Source of the DNA: a virus
Virus record (IMG/VR): IMGVR_UViG_3300042731_003524
Location: 1-56,895 of that record
Direction: 5' to 3' (one strand)
Length of the DNA stretch: 56,895 nt
The notes under the pieces are model-generated. The model was not told the origin of the DNA. It saw only the letters and a list, made by a program, of their open reading frames with translations, and did not search any database. Below are positions 1-7,308 of the stretch, piece by piece; positions within the stretch are counted from its first letter, which is position 1, and each line of letters begins with the position of its first letter. The position numbers and the translations under genes are program-made.

Positions 1-69
1 GTTCACTGGTGGGCTCCTTTCGTTGTGAGGTGGACGGGGCCGCGTTAGATGCGAAGGTCAACGGTCGTC
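1..69. repeat. terminal direct repeat, left copy
   Basis: These 69 bases are identical to positions 56827-56895. This is the signature of a circular or terminally redundant molecule whose assembly runs past its own start. The leftward gene at 56449-56832 begins inside the right copy, and its ribosome-binding site and upstream neighbour lie in the left copy, so the join is biologically continuous. Whether the repeat is a physical phage terminus or only an assembly overlap cannot be decided from the sequence. Confidence 0.95.
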
Positions 70-206
70 AGCCGTAACAGGGTCTTGCTAAGGAGATTAC
101 AAGTGCTCGTCAACTCGGCAACGGATCGTTTAAGAGCGTCAACTTGCCACGAGAGGTAGCAAGCTCTCCACTTTGCTTCCTCTTCTGGCGAGAACTCAAT
201 CTTCAT
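45..206 (-). CDS. small hypothetical protein, 53 aa
   Basis: This short ORF starts with ATG at 206, overlapping the stop codon of the upstream gene (203-667) in an ATGA arrangement typical of translational coupling. It begins MKIEFSPEEEAKWRAC and is predicted helical and charged (Glu-rich N-terminus, Lys/Arg/Leu-rich C-terminus). No family is recognised. It fills what would otherwise be a gap between 203 and the GTG of the next gene downstream across the circular junction (56832). Confidence 0.7.
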   Translation of the reverse strand: MKIEFSPEEEAKWRACYLSWQVDALKRSVAELTSTCNLLSKTLLRLTTVDLRI

Positions 207-667
207 TTGATGCCTGCTTTCTTCTTCAGGTTGTCGATGACGGAGAGGACCCGCTCGGCGTTTGTCCAGCCGTCCCCCACTTCACCCCACACTCTACCGT
301 GGCCGTAGCCATTGTACAGCCAATTACAGTGGTCGGCGTATCCCTCGAGGGCCTCTTCAGCGCGGGAGAGGAGGTCGCGGAGGGTGTCGAGTTCCTTCTC
401 GTACTTCTTTCGAGCGGTTGCGGTCCTTACGTGACCAAGGACAAGAGCGCGGTTGTGCTCTCCTCTTTTAATGGGAACATTGCTATTTAAATCGGACGCT
501 ACACTCACACCCTCGGAATTAACAGCGAGTACCGTTCCGTTGCAGACTCGCTCGCCATTATGGTCTACGGCGATAAGCTCAATATCCCCAAAGGTGGTTT
601 CGCGAAGGTCGAAGTAGACCGTGTTGTCAGGGGGGTCTTGCTTGTTAAACTTTTTGAACTTGGTCAT
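203..667 (-). CDS. two-module hypothetical protein, 154 aa
   Basis: The ATG at 667 follows an AAAGGAG site by 8 bases. The N-terminal half (about residues 1-72) resembles the small proteins at 52437-52670, 52680-52913 and 54086-54322: a start like MTKF, then a segment like ELIAVDHNGE, then VNSEGV and SDLNS at spacings close to theirs. The C-terminal half has a coiled-coil stretch followed by a segment (YADHCNWL) resembling one in the protein at 9473-9757. It therefore looks like a fusion of two phage-specific small modules. Function is unknown. Confidence 0.8.
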   Translation of the reverse strand: MTKFKKFNKQDPPDNTVYFDLRETTFGDIELIAVDHNGERVCNGTVLAVNSEGVSVASDLNSNVPIKRGEHNRALVLGHVRTATARKKYEKELDTLRDLLSRAEEALEGYADHCNWLYNGYGHGRVWGEVGDGWTNAERVLSVIDNLKKKAGIK

Positions 668-679
668 GGGGGTCTCCTT

Positions 680-1084
680 TTAGATTGCCTTTCCGTGTTT
701 GTGGGGGCGACCGGCGTTGAATGCGATCTTGGCGACGAGGGCCTCCGCGACGTTGTAACCAAAGCCCTCGGCGATGTCCATGATGCGGATGATGGCGTCC
801 GCGAGTTCAACCGCGACTGACTCGTGAGTGGGAACGTGCTCATCGGGAGCGTCGGAGGCCGCTCGCCACGATTCGAGGGCTTCTGACAACTCCGAGTGGA
901 CGAGGGCGATGGCCTCACCGAAGTTGCGTTCGGTGTTCCCAGGGGTACCCCAGAAGCCTTTGCGAACGGCGTTGGCGTGGGCAAGTTGCTGGACGGTTTG
1001 GAAGGAGGAAAAGAAGTCCTTTAGCTCGGACTCGTACATCTTTAGGATCGACTCTTCGATCGGGTCGGGAGGATTGGTGCTCAC
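680..1084 (-). CDS. MazG-like nucleotide pyrophosphohydrolase
   Basis: A 134-residue protein with the MazG-type helical core: a first helix with the pattern ALVHSELSEALE (about residues 60-72), then VELADAIIRIMDIAE (about 91-105), and a C-terminal NAGRPHKHGKAI resembling the usual NxxRPxxHG tail. Enzymes of this family hydrolyse (d)NTPs, or alarmones such as ppGpp, to monophosphates. In phages they are usually linked to nucleotide-pool control or blunting of starvation signalling. The start is GTG at 1084 behind AAAGGA. It sits in the leftward, probably early, gene cluster. Family assignment is firm; substrate is inferred. Confidence 0.85.
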   Translation of the reverse strand: MSTNPPDPIEESILKMYESELKDFFSSFQTVQQLAHANAVRKGFWGTPGNTERNFGEAIALVHSELSEALESWRAASDAPDEHVPTHESVAVELADAIIRIMDIAEGFGYNVAEALVAKIAFNAGRPHKHGKAI

Positions 1085-1087
1085 GGG

Positions 1088-1243
1088 TTAATCCTTTCTA
1101 AACCTGGAGATTTCGTAGGTGAGATCGGCGATCTTCCGATTGAGGGTAGATAACTCGGTGCCTATTCCAATACGCGTCCACGCTATGCTAGTTCCAAGGA
1201 AGACGAACACAAATGGAAACGCGGGGTGTATGTTAGCCTCCAT
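1088..1243 (-). CDS. small membrane protein, 51 aa
   Basis: The ORF starts at ATG 1243, overlapping the end of the upstream gene by 11 bases, and stops just before the MazG-like gene. Residues about 8-21 are a hydrophobic segment (AFPFVFVFLGTSIAW), followed by a charged helical tail with heptad-like spacing. It resembles other short phage proteins with one membrane anchor plus a coil. No clear Shine-Dalgarno site is visible, so translation is probably coupled to the gene upstream. Confidence 0.6.
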   Translation of the reverse strand: MEANIHPAFPFVFVFLGTSIAWTRIGIGTELSTLNRKIADLTYEISRFRKD

Positions 1244-1631
1244 CTGACGACGAGGGAACGTCACTGGGGGATTCTTCTTTTTGGTGAGTCTCGGGACACA
1301 AGGACTTCATCGCCTTGAGTTCGGCTTTGACCTCCTGGAGTTCGGTGTAGTATTTAGAAGCGCGTGCACCAGCGTCGGCTGCTTCTTTCTTTGCAGCTTT
1401 TACATCGATGACATCCGCCTCTTCGTCTGTGACGAGTTGATCGTCTTGGATGAAGTTGAGGGAGATGTCTAACTTACTCCGGTCGATTTTGTAGGAGTCT
1501 GGATCGTTGTAACTCTCCTTGTGGGTGGAGACTTTTGTTACGCCGGAAAAGGCTTTAATCACGGCGGCGGCGTCACAATCGGGAGGGAAGAGATACTTGT
1601 AGTAGTCGAGGGTGAGAAGAAGACGAGCCAT
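1233..1631 (-). CDS. hypothetical protein, 132 aa
   Basis: The ATG at 1631 follows TAAAGGAG by 7 bases. The N-terminal half is globular with aromatic residues (MARLLLTLDYYKYLFPP). The C-terminal half (about 75-110) is a Lys/Glu/Ala-rich helix predicted to form a coiled coil, ending in a Ser/Asp tail. No family is recognised. A copy of the dispersed CGTCACTGGGG word lies in its 3' end at 1259-1269. Confidence 0.75.
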   Translation of the reverse strand: MARLLLTLDYYKYLFPPDCDAAAVIKAFSGVTKVSTHKESYNDPDSYKIDRSKLDISLNFIQDDQLVTDEEADVIDVKAAKKEAADAGARASKYYTELQEVKAELKAMKSLCPETHQKEESPSDVPSSSDGG

Positions 1632-1632
1632 G

Positions 1633-1896
1633 TTATTTCTCCTTTATTGGGGTGTGGCCTAGGACTCTGCGAATCCAGAACGAGTGGGTATTGCACCACT
1701 TCTTCACGCCCGTATCGTAGACGAGAGTGCAGCGGGTGCAGCAGAAGTCACCGCTGTCGGATTGGAAGCCTGAGTTCACGAGGACTCCGCAGAGAAGGCA
1801 CGGTCGAAGTTCGGAAGTCACCGCGTGATAAGGAGTGGGGGGAGTACCCCCGTCATAGAGGGTCTTGTCCAAGAGTTGGTAGAGGACGACGGCCAT
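1633..1896 (-). CDS. putative zinc-ribbon protein, 87 aa
   Basis: The ATG at 1896 lies behind AGGAG. The protein has paired cysteines typical of a treble-clef or zinc ribbon (CLLC at about 33-36, CCTRC at about 52-56, then a Cys-His in WCNTH). It probably binds a structural zinc ion and may contact nucleic acid or protein. It abuts the genes on both sides. Function unknown. Confidence 0.75.
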   Translation of the reverse strand: MAVVLYQLLDKTLYDGGTPPTPYHAVTSELRPCLLCGVLVNSGFQSDSGDFCCTRCTLVYDTGVKKWCNTHSFWIRRVLGHTPIKEK

Positions 1897-1908
1897 GAAT
1901 GGGCACTC

Positions 1909-2217
1909 CTAAAGTTCGATTGTTCCTATAGGTAGAGGTAAGCCGAGCGCGTCGTGGCAAGCATTTCGTACTTCCACCAAACGAAGCTTTGGAATAGTGG
2001 CTGTGGGGTTGAAGTCTTTGACGTTGTCCCCAGTATGAAGAAGGTCTTCACAGAGTTTATACGCCTTCTGACACGCCCACTTTGCCTTAGTATGAGACAT
2101 CGACTTCTCATAAATTTGAGTTCGCAAACTACTTACCTCATTAAGGAGCTTAGCAACTCTACTATGATCTCCGTAGTAGTAGCTAACAAGTTCGTCCTGG
2201 GTCCAGTCGTCTTGCAT
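1909..2217 (-). CDS. hypothetical protein, 102 aa
   Basis: Predicted mainly helical, acidic at the N-terminus (MQDDWTQDELVSYYYGD) with a Lys/Cys-containing middle helix. The start at 2217 shares a base with the stop of the membrane protein upstream, so the two are probably translated together. No family recognised. Confidence 0.7.
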   Translation of the reverse strand: MQDDWTQDELVSYYYGDHSRVAKLLNEVSSLRTQIYEKSMSHTKAKWACQKAYKLCEDLLHTGDNVKDFNPTATIPKLRLVEVRNACHDALGLPLPIGTIEL

Positions 2218-2357
2218 CAGGTGAATACCTCTCTAGTGTAGTAGGCGATGAGTTTGCAGCCACCGATGATCCCACCGAAGAAGGCAAGAGCTAAGACTAA
2301 TAGAGCGACGACCGCGACGAGGAACGCAGTCCAGTTGGTTCTATTGCTCGCCGACAT
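2217..2357 (-). CDS. small single-pass membrane protein, 46 aa
   Basis: The chosen start, ATG 2357, follows GGGAGG by 6 bases; longer forms have no such site. After a polar N-terminus (MSASNRTNW) the protein has one long hydrophobic segment (about residues 10-35, rich in Ala/Val/Leu then Gly-Gly), ending in a short basic tail. Size and topology fit a phage membrane protein such as a holin or superinfection protein, but nothing specific identifies it. Confidence 0.7.
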   Translation of the reverse strand: MSASNRTNWTAFLVAVVALLVLALAFFGGIIGGCKLIAYYTREVFT

Positions 2358-3111
2358 TGGGAGCCTCCCACCACACTTCTTTGCAGGGAAGTGTCTTCCA
2401 AAGTAGAGCTCTGTAAGCCTGGGAGTATTCCATCTCACTTACTGCGCCGACTGATCTGGCGAGTCGGAGGGCGCCTAAGCAGGAAGGTAAGGCGCTTGCG
2501 ATCTTTCTTGAGCTTAATGCCTGACGAATTTCCTTTCGGCATTCTTCTCTGATTCGCATTTTTGTTTCGTTTGAAGTCGTGTCGGTCGGGGGCGTTTGCT
2601 TACGGGTGTAGGGGGTTCCGTCAGGTTTTAGGAGGATCACGTCGTTGGGGAATTGAGCGAACAGGCGAGACACCTCAGAGTCTATAAGTGTGTGGTACCA
2701 ACTTTCCCCAATTGAACTGTAGGTATAGCCCACACTTCCGCCTAACGAAGACGTGGTACAAACGAGGTTGAGCTTGTCGAGGCTTGGTCGAAAGATTAGG
2801 GCTTGGGTGCCGAGACAAAGCTCTACCTTTTGCCCAACGCAGATGACTTTGGGGGTTCGCTCACCCGGAGGGGTAGCGAGCCACTTCTTGACGGTGACTA
2901 CCTCCTCATGCTTGGGTAAGCCCTCGGGAATGAGGTCGGGGCGGGGGAGTAGCTCGTAAATCTGGCGGGAGTCCTTCGCCACCAGCCTTGAAAAAGCTTC
3001 AATTGCATCTTTTTTCGAGAGGGGGCGAACGCACCCATAGGAGGGTTCCCCCTTCCGACCGTAGACTGTTCCCGGATAGCCGACCACGAAGCGTTTCTCG
3101 TTGGTGCTCAT
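2341..3111 (-). CDS. hypothetical protein with RFVVGYP N-terminal domain, 256 aa
   Basis: ATG 3111 has AGGAG 7-8 bases upstream and is preferred over the longer frame. The N-terminal about 55 residues (KRFVVGYPG, VYGRKG, RPLSKKDAIEAF, IYELLPRPDL) match the whole small protein at 9249-9476, so the domain exists both alone and joined to a 200-residue extension. The C-terminal part contains two predicted helices with Cys residues (SALPSCLGALRLARS). Function unknown. Confidence 0.8.
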   Translation of the reverse strand: MSTNEKRFVVGYPGTVYGRKGEPSYGCVRPLSKKDAIEAFSRLVAKDSRQIYELLPRPDLIPEGLPKHEEVVTVKKWLATPPGERTPKVICVGQKVELCLGTQALIFRPSLDKLNLVCTTSSLGGSVGYTYSSIGESWYHTLIDSEVSRLFAQFPNDVILLKPDGTPYTRKQTPPTDTTSNETKMRIREECRKEIRQALSSRKIASALPSCLGALRLARSVGAVSEMEYSQAYRALLWKTLPCKEVWWEAPNVGEQ

Positions 3112-3165
3112 TGATTGTCTCCTATTTGTTGGTGCGATTTTCAAAATTGGCAGGGGGATAAGTGC

Positions 3166-4131
3166 TCATTTAGACTCTCCAACTAGCTCGCGAATTTGAC
3201 TCAACTTGCCCTCAGCCGTCTCAGCGCGTTGTGTTGCACGGTGCGCTTTGTCGCTTGCGTCGGCTAGTCTGCGCTGGAGGTTTCGACGTAATACGAGAGG
3301 AGCCGTCCTCGACAACTTCAGGGACACCGACTCCCCGGCCCCGATGTATGCTGTCATTGCCGGGCTCTGGCACGTGGCGACCGATTCCGCGAACTGGCTG
3401 GGATGCCAGTAGGAGTATTCGTAGAACCACACACGCGGAATCGTCGGCACCTTGAAGTGCTTCTTAACGTATTCCTGCCGTGCGATCTCGGGTGCGTACG
3501 TGGCTGACTCGGGAGTCATATGCTCAAACGTGGTGAGTGTTACATCTGGTAGCGTTTCGACAACAAGCCGCAAGAACTTCGTCTGTAGCACTAGGTCGTC
3601 TTTGCTGTATCTGTCGTCTGGTGGTCCTTCAACCCGGCACGAGATACTGGGGTACCAGATATACGCCACGTCTGTCGGGAGCAGCTTCAGTCCTTCGAGA
3701 ACCTTATCCCAGTCAGGGATGTATTCACCCTTCCGCATAGAGAGGATCGACTTCTCGGCGTTAATAACGAAGCGATCAGAGTCGGCGATCTCCGTCAGGC
3801 GGCCGACGTCCTCCGCGACCACCCGCCACCCGTCTACATTGTCAAGACGCCGTCTCAAAGTTGGATTCGGATCGACGCCGGGGATAATCCGAAGCGGCGC
3901 CAGTTCCGTCACCATGCTCTGCATCACGGGAACGCAAACGTTGGGGTCCGGGTGCGAGGTGATGATGGCTTCGTCAACCGATATGCGCCAGAATCGTAAG
4001 CACTCGACGATGCGGTTGTACCACCCGCCGACCGCTTGGCACCCTAGACAGTCGCAGTCAGGCAGGTGGTTGGCAATACCCCAGGGGATGACCGTCGTTC
4101 CCGGTTCGATGTGCTGCGGGGCTATCGTCAT
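3166..4131 (-). CDS. hypothetical protein, possible TIM-barrel fold, 321 aa
   Basis: ATG 4131 follows AAGGAG. The sequence alternates hydrophobic strands and helices; strand ends carry polar or acidic residues (IITSHPD, RIIPGVD, FVINAEKS, VAYIWYPS, LTTFEHM, VWFYEYS), the pattern of a beta/alpha barrel such as a glycoside hydrolase. This is a structural guess only. The last 45 residues form a basic coiled coil (RRNLQRRLADASDKAHRA). It is the largest protein of the leftward arm and has its own strong promoter (4226-4254). It could be the missing cell-wall enzyme, but no catalytic motif proves it. Confidence 0.75.
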   Translation of the reverse strand: MTIAPQHIEPGTTVIPWGIANHLPDCDCLGCQAVGGWYNRIVECLRFWRISVDEAIITSHPDPNVCVPVMQSMVTELAPLRIIPGVDPNPTLRRRLDNVDGWRVVAEDVGRLTEIADSDRFVINAEKSILSMRKGEYIPDWDKVLEGLKLLPTDVAYIWYPSISCRVEGPPDDRYSKDDLVLQTKFLRLVVETLPDVTLTTFEHMTPESATYAPEIARQEYVKKHFKVPTIPRVWFYEYSYWHPSQFAESVATCQSPAMTAYIGAGESVSLKLSRTAPLVLRRNLQRRLADASDKAHRATQRAETAEGKLSQIRELVGESK

Positions 4132-4225
4132 TGCTGGCTCCTTATATTGTGAAAGGGCTTCGGTCGTGGAGAACCAGAAGCCCTTTCGAGAGGGGGAAAG
4201 CGAGTCATGTAAACGCTCCAGAGGT

Positions 4226-4254
4226 AGTGTAGCATGGAATGAAGCCCTTGTCAA
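4226..4254 (-). promoter_or_regulatory. sigma-70 type promoter
   Basis: Read leftward it has a perfect -35 TTGACA (4249-4254), a 17-base spacer ending in TGC, and -10 TACACT (4226-4231). It lies just after the small membrane gene at 4261-4398 and about 95 bases upstream of the gene starting at 4131. It shares the TGC-TAYNCT pattern with the promoters at 10216, 10369, 13408 and 20892. Confidence 0.8.
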
Positions 4255-4260
4255 GAGGAA

Positions 4261-4398
4261 CTAGGCTGGCGGAAGAACCCCTGTTGCGCGGAAAACTTTG
4301 ATGATTACCCAAAGGACGAAGGCGATCGTCCCTCCTACACATAGGGCCCATACAAGCATCGTAACCACCCCATCGAAAAGCAGTTTCCAGACCTTCAT
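4261..4398 (-). CDS. small membrane protein, 45 aa
   Basis: ATG 4398 has AAAGGAG 9 bases upstream and overlaps the stop of the ribbon-helix-helix candidate gene by 4 bases. After MKVWKLLFDG the protein is almost wholly hydrophobic (VVTMLVWALCVGGTIAFVLW), then IIKVFRATG and a short end. One or two membrane passes are possible. A membrane protein of unknown role, co-transcribed with the gene upstream. Confidence 0.75.
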   Translation of the reverse strand: MKVWKLLFDGVVTMLVWALCVGGTIAFVLWVIIKVFRATGVLPPA

Positions 4399-4628
4399 AT
4401 TTGTTTCTCCTTTAATACGGGAGGATCGAAGGTGAGAGTGAGAGTCTTATTCGTCACTGGGTTGCGAGCTTCTATCGAAGTGCAGCCCACGCGGGCCGCG
4501 TCTTGTAAGGCTTCGAGAACGACGAGGGCTAGGGAGATGGTTTTGGATAGGGGTAGGGCACATGCGGAGGCCACCTCCTCCATGCGGTCTAGATCAGCGT
4601 GACTGATTGTGAAGCGGATTTGGGTCAT
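4395..4628 (-). CDS. putative ribbon-helix-helix DNA-binding protein, 77 aa
   Basis: ATG 4628 is chosen over a longer frame because it has a (weak) AAGGG site and fits the fold. Residues 2-8 (TQIRFTI) look like the DNA-reading beta strand, about 9-24 helix A (HADLDRMEEVASACAL), then a turn with PLSK and helix B (TISLALVVLEALQDAA). This is the layout of Arc/CopG/MetJ-type dimeric repressors, followed by a 25-residue beta-rich tail. One copy of the dispersed motif lies inside the gene (4452), one 40 bases upstream of its start (4668) and one at 4925. That suggests autoregulation and makes it the prime candidate for the protein that reads the motif. The fold is inferred from sequence pattern only. 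Confidence 0.65.
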   Translation of the reverse strand: MTQIRFTISHADLDRMEEVASACALPLSKTISLALVVLEALQDAARVGCTSIEARNPVTNKTLTLTFDPPVLKEKQI

Positions 4629-4629
4629 G

Positions 4630-4929
4630 TTACAGCCCTTTGAAGACGGTGGAAGGGGTGACAATTTCCCAGTGACGACTGTAACACGCGATCTCGTCGA
4701 ATTCCTCAGCCGTGATTCTCTGCACGTCTCTCACTCTGACGGGGTCTCTGGACCTGTTTCCGTTCACTTCTCCATAGGAGTGGAGATGGATGAGACACAA
4801 TTTGAACGAGTCTACTTGACAAATCATCGCCACCGAGTTGTCGGAAGGGTCGCGGAGTAGAGTTCCTTGTCCGATGGATGTGGGGATGTAACCGGGTTGT
4901 TGATTGTTGAAAAACTCTGCGGGGGTCAC
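4630..4929 (-). CDS. hypothetical protein, 99 aa
   Basis: The start is GTG 4929, read from the context AAGGAGAACCCCAGTGAC. The start codon lies inside a copy of the dispersed motif and overlaps the TGA of the gene upstream (GTGA). A longer frame to 4995 lacks a ribosome-binding site. The protein begins TPAEFFNNQQPGYIPT after the initiator and contains a beta-rich middle (MICQVDSFKLCLIHLHSYG). No family recognised. Confidence 0.7.
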   Translation of the reverse strand: MTPAEFFNNQQPGYIPTSIGQGTLLRDPSDNSVAMICQVDSFKLCLIHLHSYGEVNGNRSRDPVRVRDVQRITAEEFDEIACYSRHWEIVTPSTVFKGL

Positions 4930-5285
4930 TGGGGTTCTCCTTGTTTTGGGTGTACGATCTTGTTGAATTCGATTACAGCGGACTGAGCGGCGCACGAGTG
5001 TGCGCGGTGTGTGGGGTTCTTCGAGATGTCGTGCAGTATTTGGCTTAGAATGTCCACACGGTAGGCTAGCTCTTCTCCAGCGGCTGTAAGCTCCGTGCGG
5101 CTGTTGACGGCGCGGATGATGTCGTCTACCTTACACCCCGATGGGTCATGGGCTAGATCAACCATACATGGCAGTCGCATAACGAGATTTCCATCTGCGT
5201 CAAACACTTCCCACCACTCCTCGTTCGTTGAGCGATCAACATACGGTTTTTGAAAGCGAGATATCGGCAGTTTCCACTCGCTCAT
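4926..5285 (-). CDS. hypothetical protein, 119 aa
   Basis: ATG 5285 follows AGGAGCC. The first half is beta-like (WWEVFDADGNLVMRLP), the second helical (AAGEELAYRVDILSQILHDI). The central stretch resembles the common phage domain in which a residue field, a Cys and a DDI segment precede a helix. Function unknown. Overlaps its neighbours by 4 bases on both sides. Confidence 0.75.
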   Translation of the reverse strand: MSEWKLPISRFQKPYVDRSTNEEWWEVFDADGNLVMRLPCMVDLAHDPSGCKVDDIIRAVNSRTELTAAGEELAYRVDILSQILHDISKNPTHRAHSCAAQSAVIEFNKIVHPKQGEPQ

Positions 5286-5575
5286 TTCGTCGGCTCCTGT
5301 TCATCAGCAGAAAAATCCCATGCTCCAGATACGCCGTCTGGCCCAGGAACCCACCGACCGGTGAATTTGGGCAGTGGCATCCAGTACGCCACTGTAAGAG
5401 TTCCACGAGGAGACCACTGCGGTTTACGTTCGTGAGCGTAATAACCCAATTCAGGCTTACCCATCCAGGCCCACCCCTTCTTTATGTGAGGAGCGGTGGA
5501 CAACGTTTCGTAAATGACGAGATACATTCCGTCACATTCCGGGCGTTCCAGCTTTGCGTCATGCCACTCGCTCAT
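5282..5575 (-). CDS. DUF551-like hypothetical protein, 97 aa
   Basis: The N-terminus (MSEWHDAKLERPECDGMYLV) and the YWMPLPKF segment near residue 65 are characteristic of the DUF551 phage/prophage family, where a WxxxxxxxP start is followed by a THWMPLP motif. The family has no known activity. The gene overlaps both neighbours with ATGA junctions. Confidence 0.75.
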   Translation of the reverse strand: MSEWHDAKLERPECDGMYLVIYETLSTAPHIKKGWAWMGKPELGYYAHERKPQWSPRGTLTVAYWMPLPKFTGRWVPGPDGVSGAWDFSADEQEPTK

Positions 5576-5838
5576 GGTGTCGGCTCCCGAAGCGCATGAA
5601 ACACGGCGCGAATGTCGCCAACGGTGAATGTAAGCTCAACATGCGCGTCGGGATTCCAGTTGTCTTCGCTGTAATACGTTTCTGCGTCTGGTTGCACGGC
5701 AAGTATCGCGCGGCGCACCACTTCAAGTGCCGCCATTGACTTGATTTCTCGACGTGTGCGCGCCTGTGTGAACTGGGACAGTTCAAGAAACAGCTTGTCG
5801 ATCGTCTCTGTGTCTCGCGGCAGTTCCAACTCGGTCAT
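5572..5838 (-). CDS. hypothetical protein, 88 aa
   Basis: ATG 5838 with AAGGAGCC 9 bases upstream is preferred over the longer frame to 5937. The N-terminal 50 residues are helical (TIDKLFLELSQFTQARTR), followed by an acidic loop and a strand-helix end (VELTFTVGDIRAVFHAL). No family recognised. Confidence 0.75.
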   Translation of the reverse strand: MTELELPRDTETIDKLFLELSQFTQARTRREIKSMAALEVVRRAILAVQPDAETYYSEDNWNPDAHVELTFTVGDIRAVFHALREPTP

Positions 5839-6206
5839 GTCGTCGGCTCCTTCGTCTTGGCGAGGATCGCGCGGGCTGGTCCGCACGTCGGGCAGGAGTG
5901 CTCGCCGGAACCATCGCCAGCGCCCAGGCATGGACACATGGCTGCTTGCTCTCTCGCGAACTCAATCAGTTGTCCAAGCAGATCGTCCTCGGCCGCTTTT
6001 ACTGGGTCGGCGCAGTTCCGTCTGAACGAGTTGACGCAGGCAACGATTTCTTTCGCATGATCGCAGTCAACGTCAAACGCAATCGTGTCTGGCCCCATCT
6101 CAACAAGCCGCTCGCTACCAATGCTGCCAACGAACTCATCCCCTTCCCATATAACAAAGTCTCCGTCTTCGTCACCAGAATAGTGAATCTGTTTCAGGTC
6201 ATTCAT
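5835..6206 (-). CDS. hypothetical protein with C-terminal zinc site, 123 aa
   Basis: The first half is beta-rich with many acidic residues (FVIWEGDEFVGSIGSERLVEM). The middle contains an IVACVNSFRRNCADPVKA segment similar to many phage proteins. The end carries CPCLG and HSCPTCGPA, a probable zinc knuckle. ATG 6206 lies behind GGAGGAGCC. Function unknown. Confidence 0.75.
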   Translation of the reverse strand: MNDLKQIHYSGDEDGDFVIWEGDEFVGSIGSERLVEMGPDTIAFDVDCDHAKEIVACVNSFRRNCADPVKAAEDDLLGQLIEFAREQAAMCPCLGAGDGSGEHSCPTCGPARAILAKTKEPTT

Positions 6207-6585
6207 CGCTCGGCTCCTCCGTAATCGTCACACGCACCCCGTTCTCTTTGCACCGTTCGATGATCCAGTCACGCCGCGCGATGAGGGCTTTCTTGAAGCC
6301 GCGGTTGTGGCCTATGGCCGACAAAAGTTCCACCATCGTTAAGTGAGCGCACCCTTCATCGTGAGGACCAAGGATACAAACACTGCATTCTGGATAACCT
6401 GAAACTGCGCCAACCGCTGCTCGACAAAGACTGCACGACCTGAAACAGCAGTAGTTCTTCCATCGTGGCCGCTCTCTCCGCGGATTCGCAATCGCGGCTT
6501 CGTAGGCGGCGAGCATCTTACGCAGCGCGTCGATCATCTCATCGGAGTACCGCTTGCCTTCTCCGAGTCGTCGGATGCGGATCAT
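6199..6585 (-). CDS. Cys-rich hypothetical protein, 128 aa
   Basis: The N-terminal 35 residues are helical (MIDALRKMLAAYEAAI). The centre has nine cysteines plus histidines (CCFRSCSLC, ECSVC, GCAHL), likely binding one or two zinc ions. The C-terminus is a basic helix-strand (RRDWIIERCKENGVRVTIT). A structural zinc protein is likely; nothing more specific can be said. Confidence 0.75.
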   Translation of the reverse strand: MIRIRRLGEGKRYSDEMIDALRKMLAAYEAAIANPRRERPRWKNYCCFRSCSLCRAAVGAVSGYPECSVCILGPHDEGCAHLTMVELLSAIGHNRGFKKALIARRDWIIERCKENGVRVTITEEPSDE

Positions 6586-6959
6586 TGCTTGCTCCTCTGC
6601 TCAGCCAGCGCCTTGTGGGCTTCGTCGGGCCAAGGCGGGAGTTGGCCGAGCATCACAGACCCGCAGTACACAGCGATATCTGGCGGGCATCGCCATGCCC
6701 AATTGTGCAGCCCGTTCGGTCCAACGCCATGTTCCTCAATCTCCCATCCATTCAGCGTCAGCGCCTCCAACTGCTCCTCACGCATCGCGAGGCGGGCGCG
6801 GAGGTCGGCGAACTCGGCGTCAATGATGTCGAGGATTTCCTGCTTGGCGTTCGGCGCGTTGAGCATGATGTCCGTCGAGCGAAAGTGGTCTTCTAGCCAG
6901 TCGAATACCTGTTTGGTCGCCTTCTTCGACTCGGGGCTCGGGTCGGGTAGGTTAGTCAT
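6582..6959 (-). CDS. hypothetical protein, 125 aa
   Basis: ATG 6959 is chosen because GAGGG lies 6 bases upstream and the longer frame adds a low-quality N-terminus. A helical coiled-coil segment (about 45-65: FADLRARLAMREEQLEALTL) is followed by a small domain with NGWEIEEHGVGPN and WAWRCPPD. No family recognised. Confidence 0.75.
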   Translation of the reverse strand: MTNLPDPSPESKKATKQVFDWLEDHFRSTDIMLNAPNAKQEILDIIDAEFADLRARLAMREEQLEALTLNGWEIEEHGVGPNGLHNWAWRCPPDIAVYCGSVMLGQLPPWPDEAHKALAEQRSKQ

Positions 6960-7305
6960 GATTGGCCCTCGGCGCGTCCCAGTAGTATAGGTCATTCATG
7001 TCACCGTCACACACGGATTTCAGCGTGGCCAATGCGGCTTGGTAGAGCGGCATTATGTGCGCTCTGATCAGGTCGACTAGCTCGTCGCGCGTGTCAGCGT
7101 AGACTAGGTACGATTGCTCTCCTGATAGGCGGCCTTTTCTGGGCATGTAGTTGTCGGCCGCCAACACGAATTGGGTATTCTTCGCGATGTCTAAGATTCC
7201 CTCCCAGTAGCCGCTATCCCCGTTACGTCTGGCGATCCAAATGTCTACCGGGATGTTGCCGGCGTCTGTGTCTGTAATCTTAATTGCGCCTAAGTCATGT
7301 ATCAT
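6952..7305 (-). CDS. hypothetical protein, 117 aa
   Basis: ATG 7305 lies behind AGAGGAGAG. Mixed alpha/beta sequence with WIARRNGDSGYWEGILDI and a C-terminal helix (LVDLIRAHIMPLYQAALATL). Overlaps its downstream neighbour by 8 bases. No family recognised. Confidence 0.75.
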   Translation of the reverse strand: MIHDLGAIKITDTDAGNIPVDIWIARRNGDSGYWEGILDIAKNTQFVLAADNYMPRKGRLSGEQSYLVYADTRDELVDLIRAHIMPLYQAALATLKSVCDGDMNDLYYWDAPRANHD

Positions 7306-7308
7306 GCG

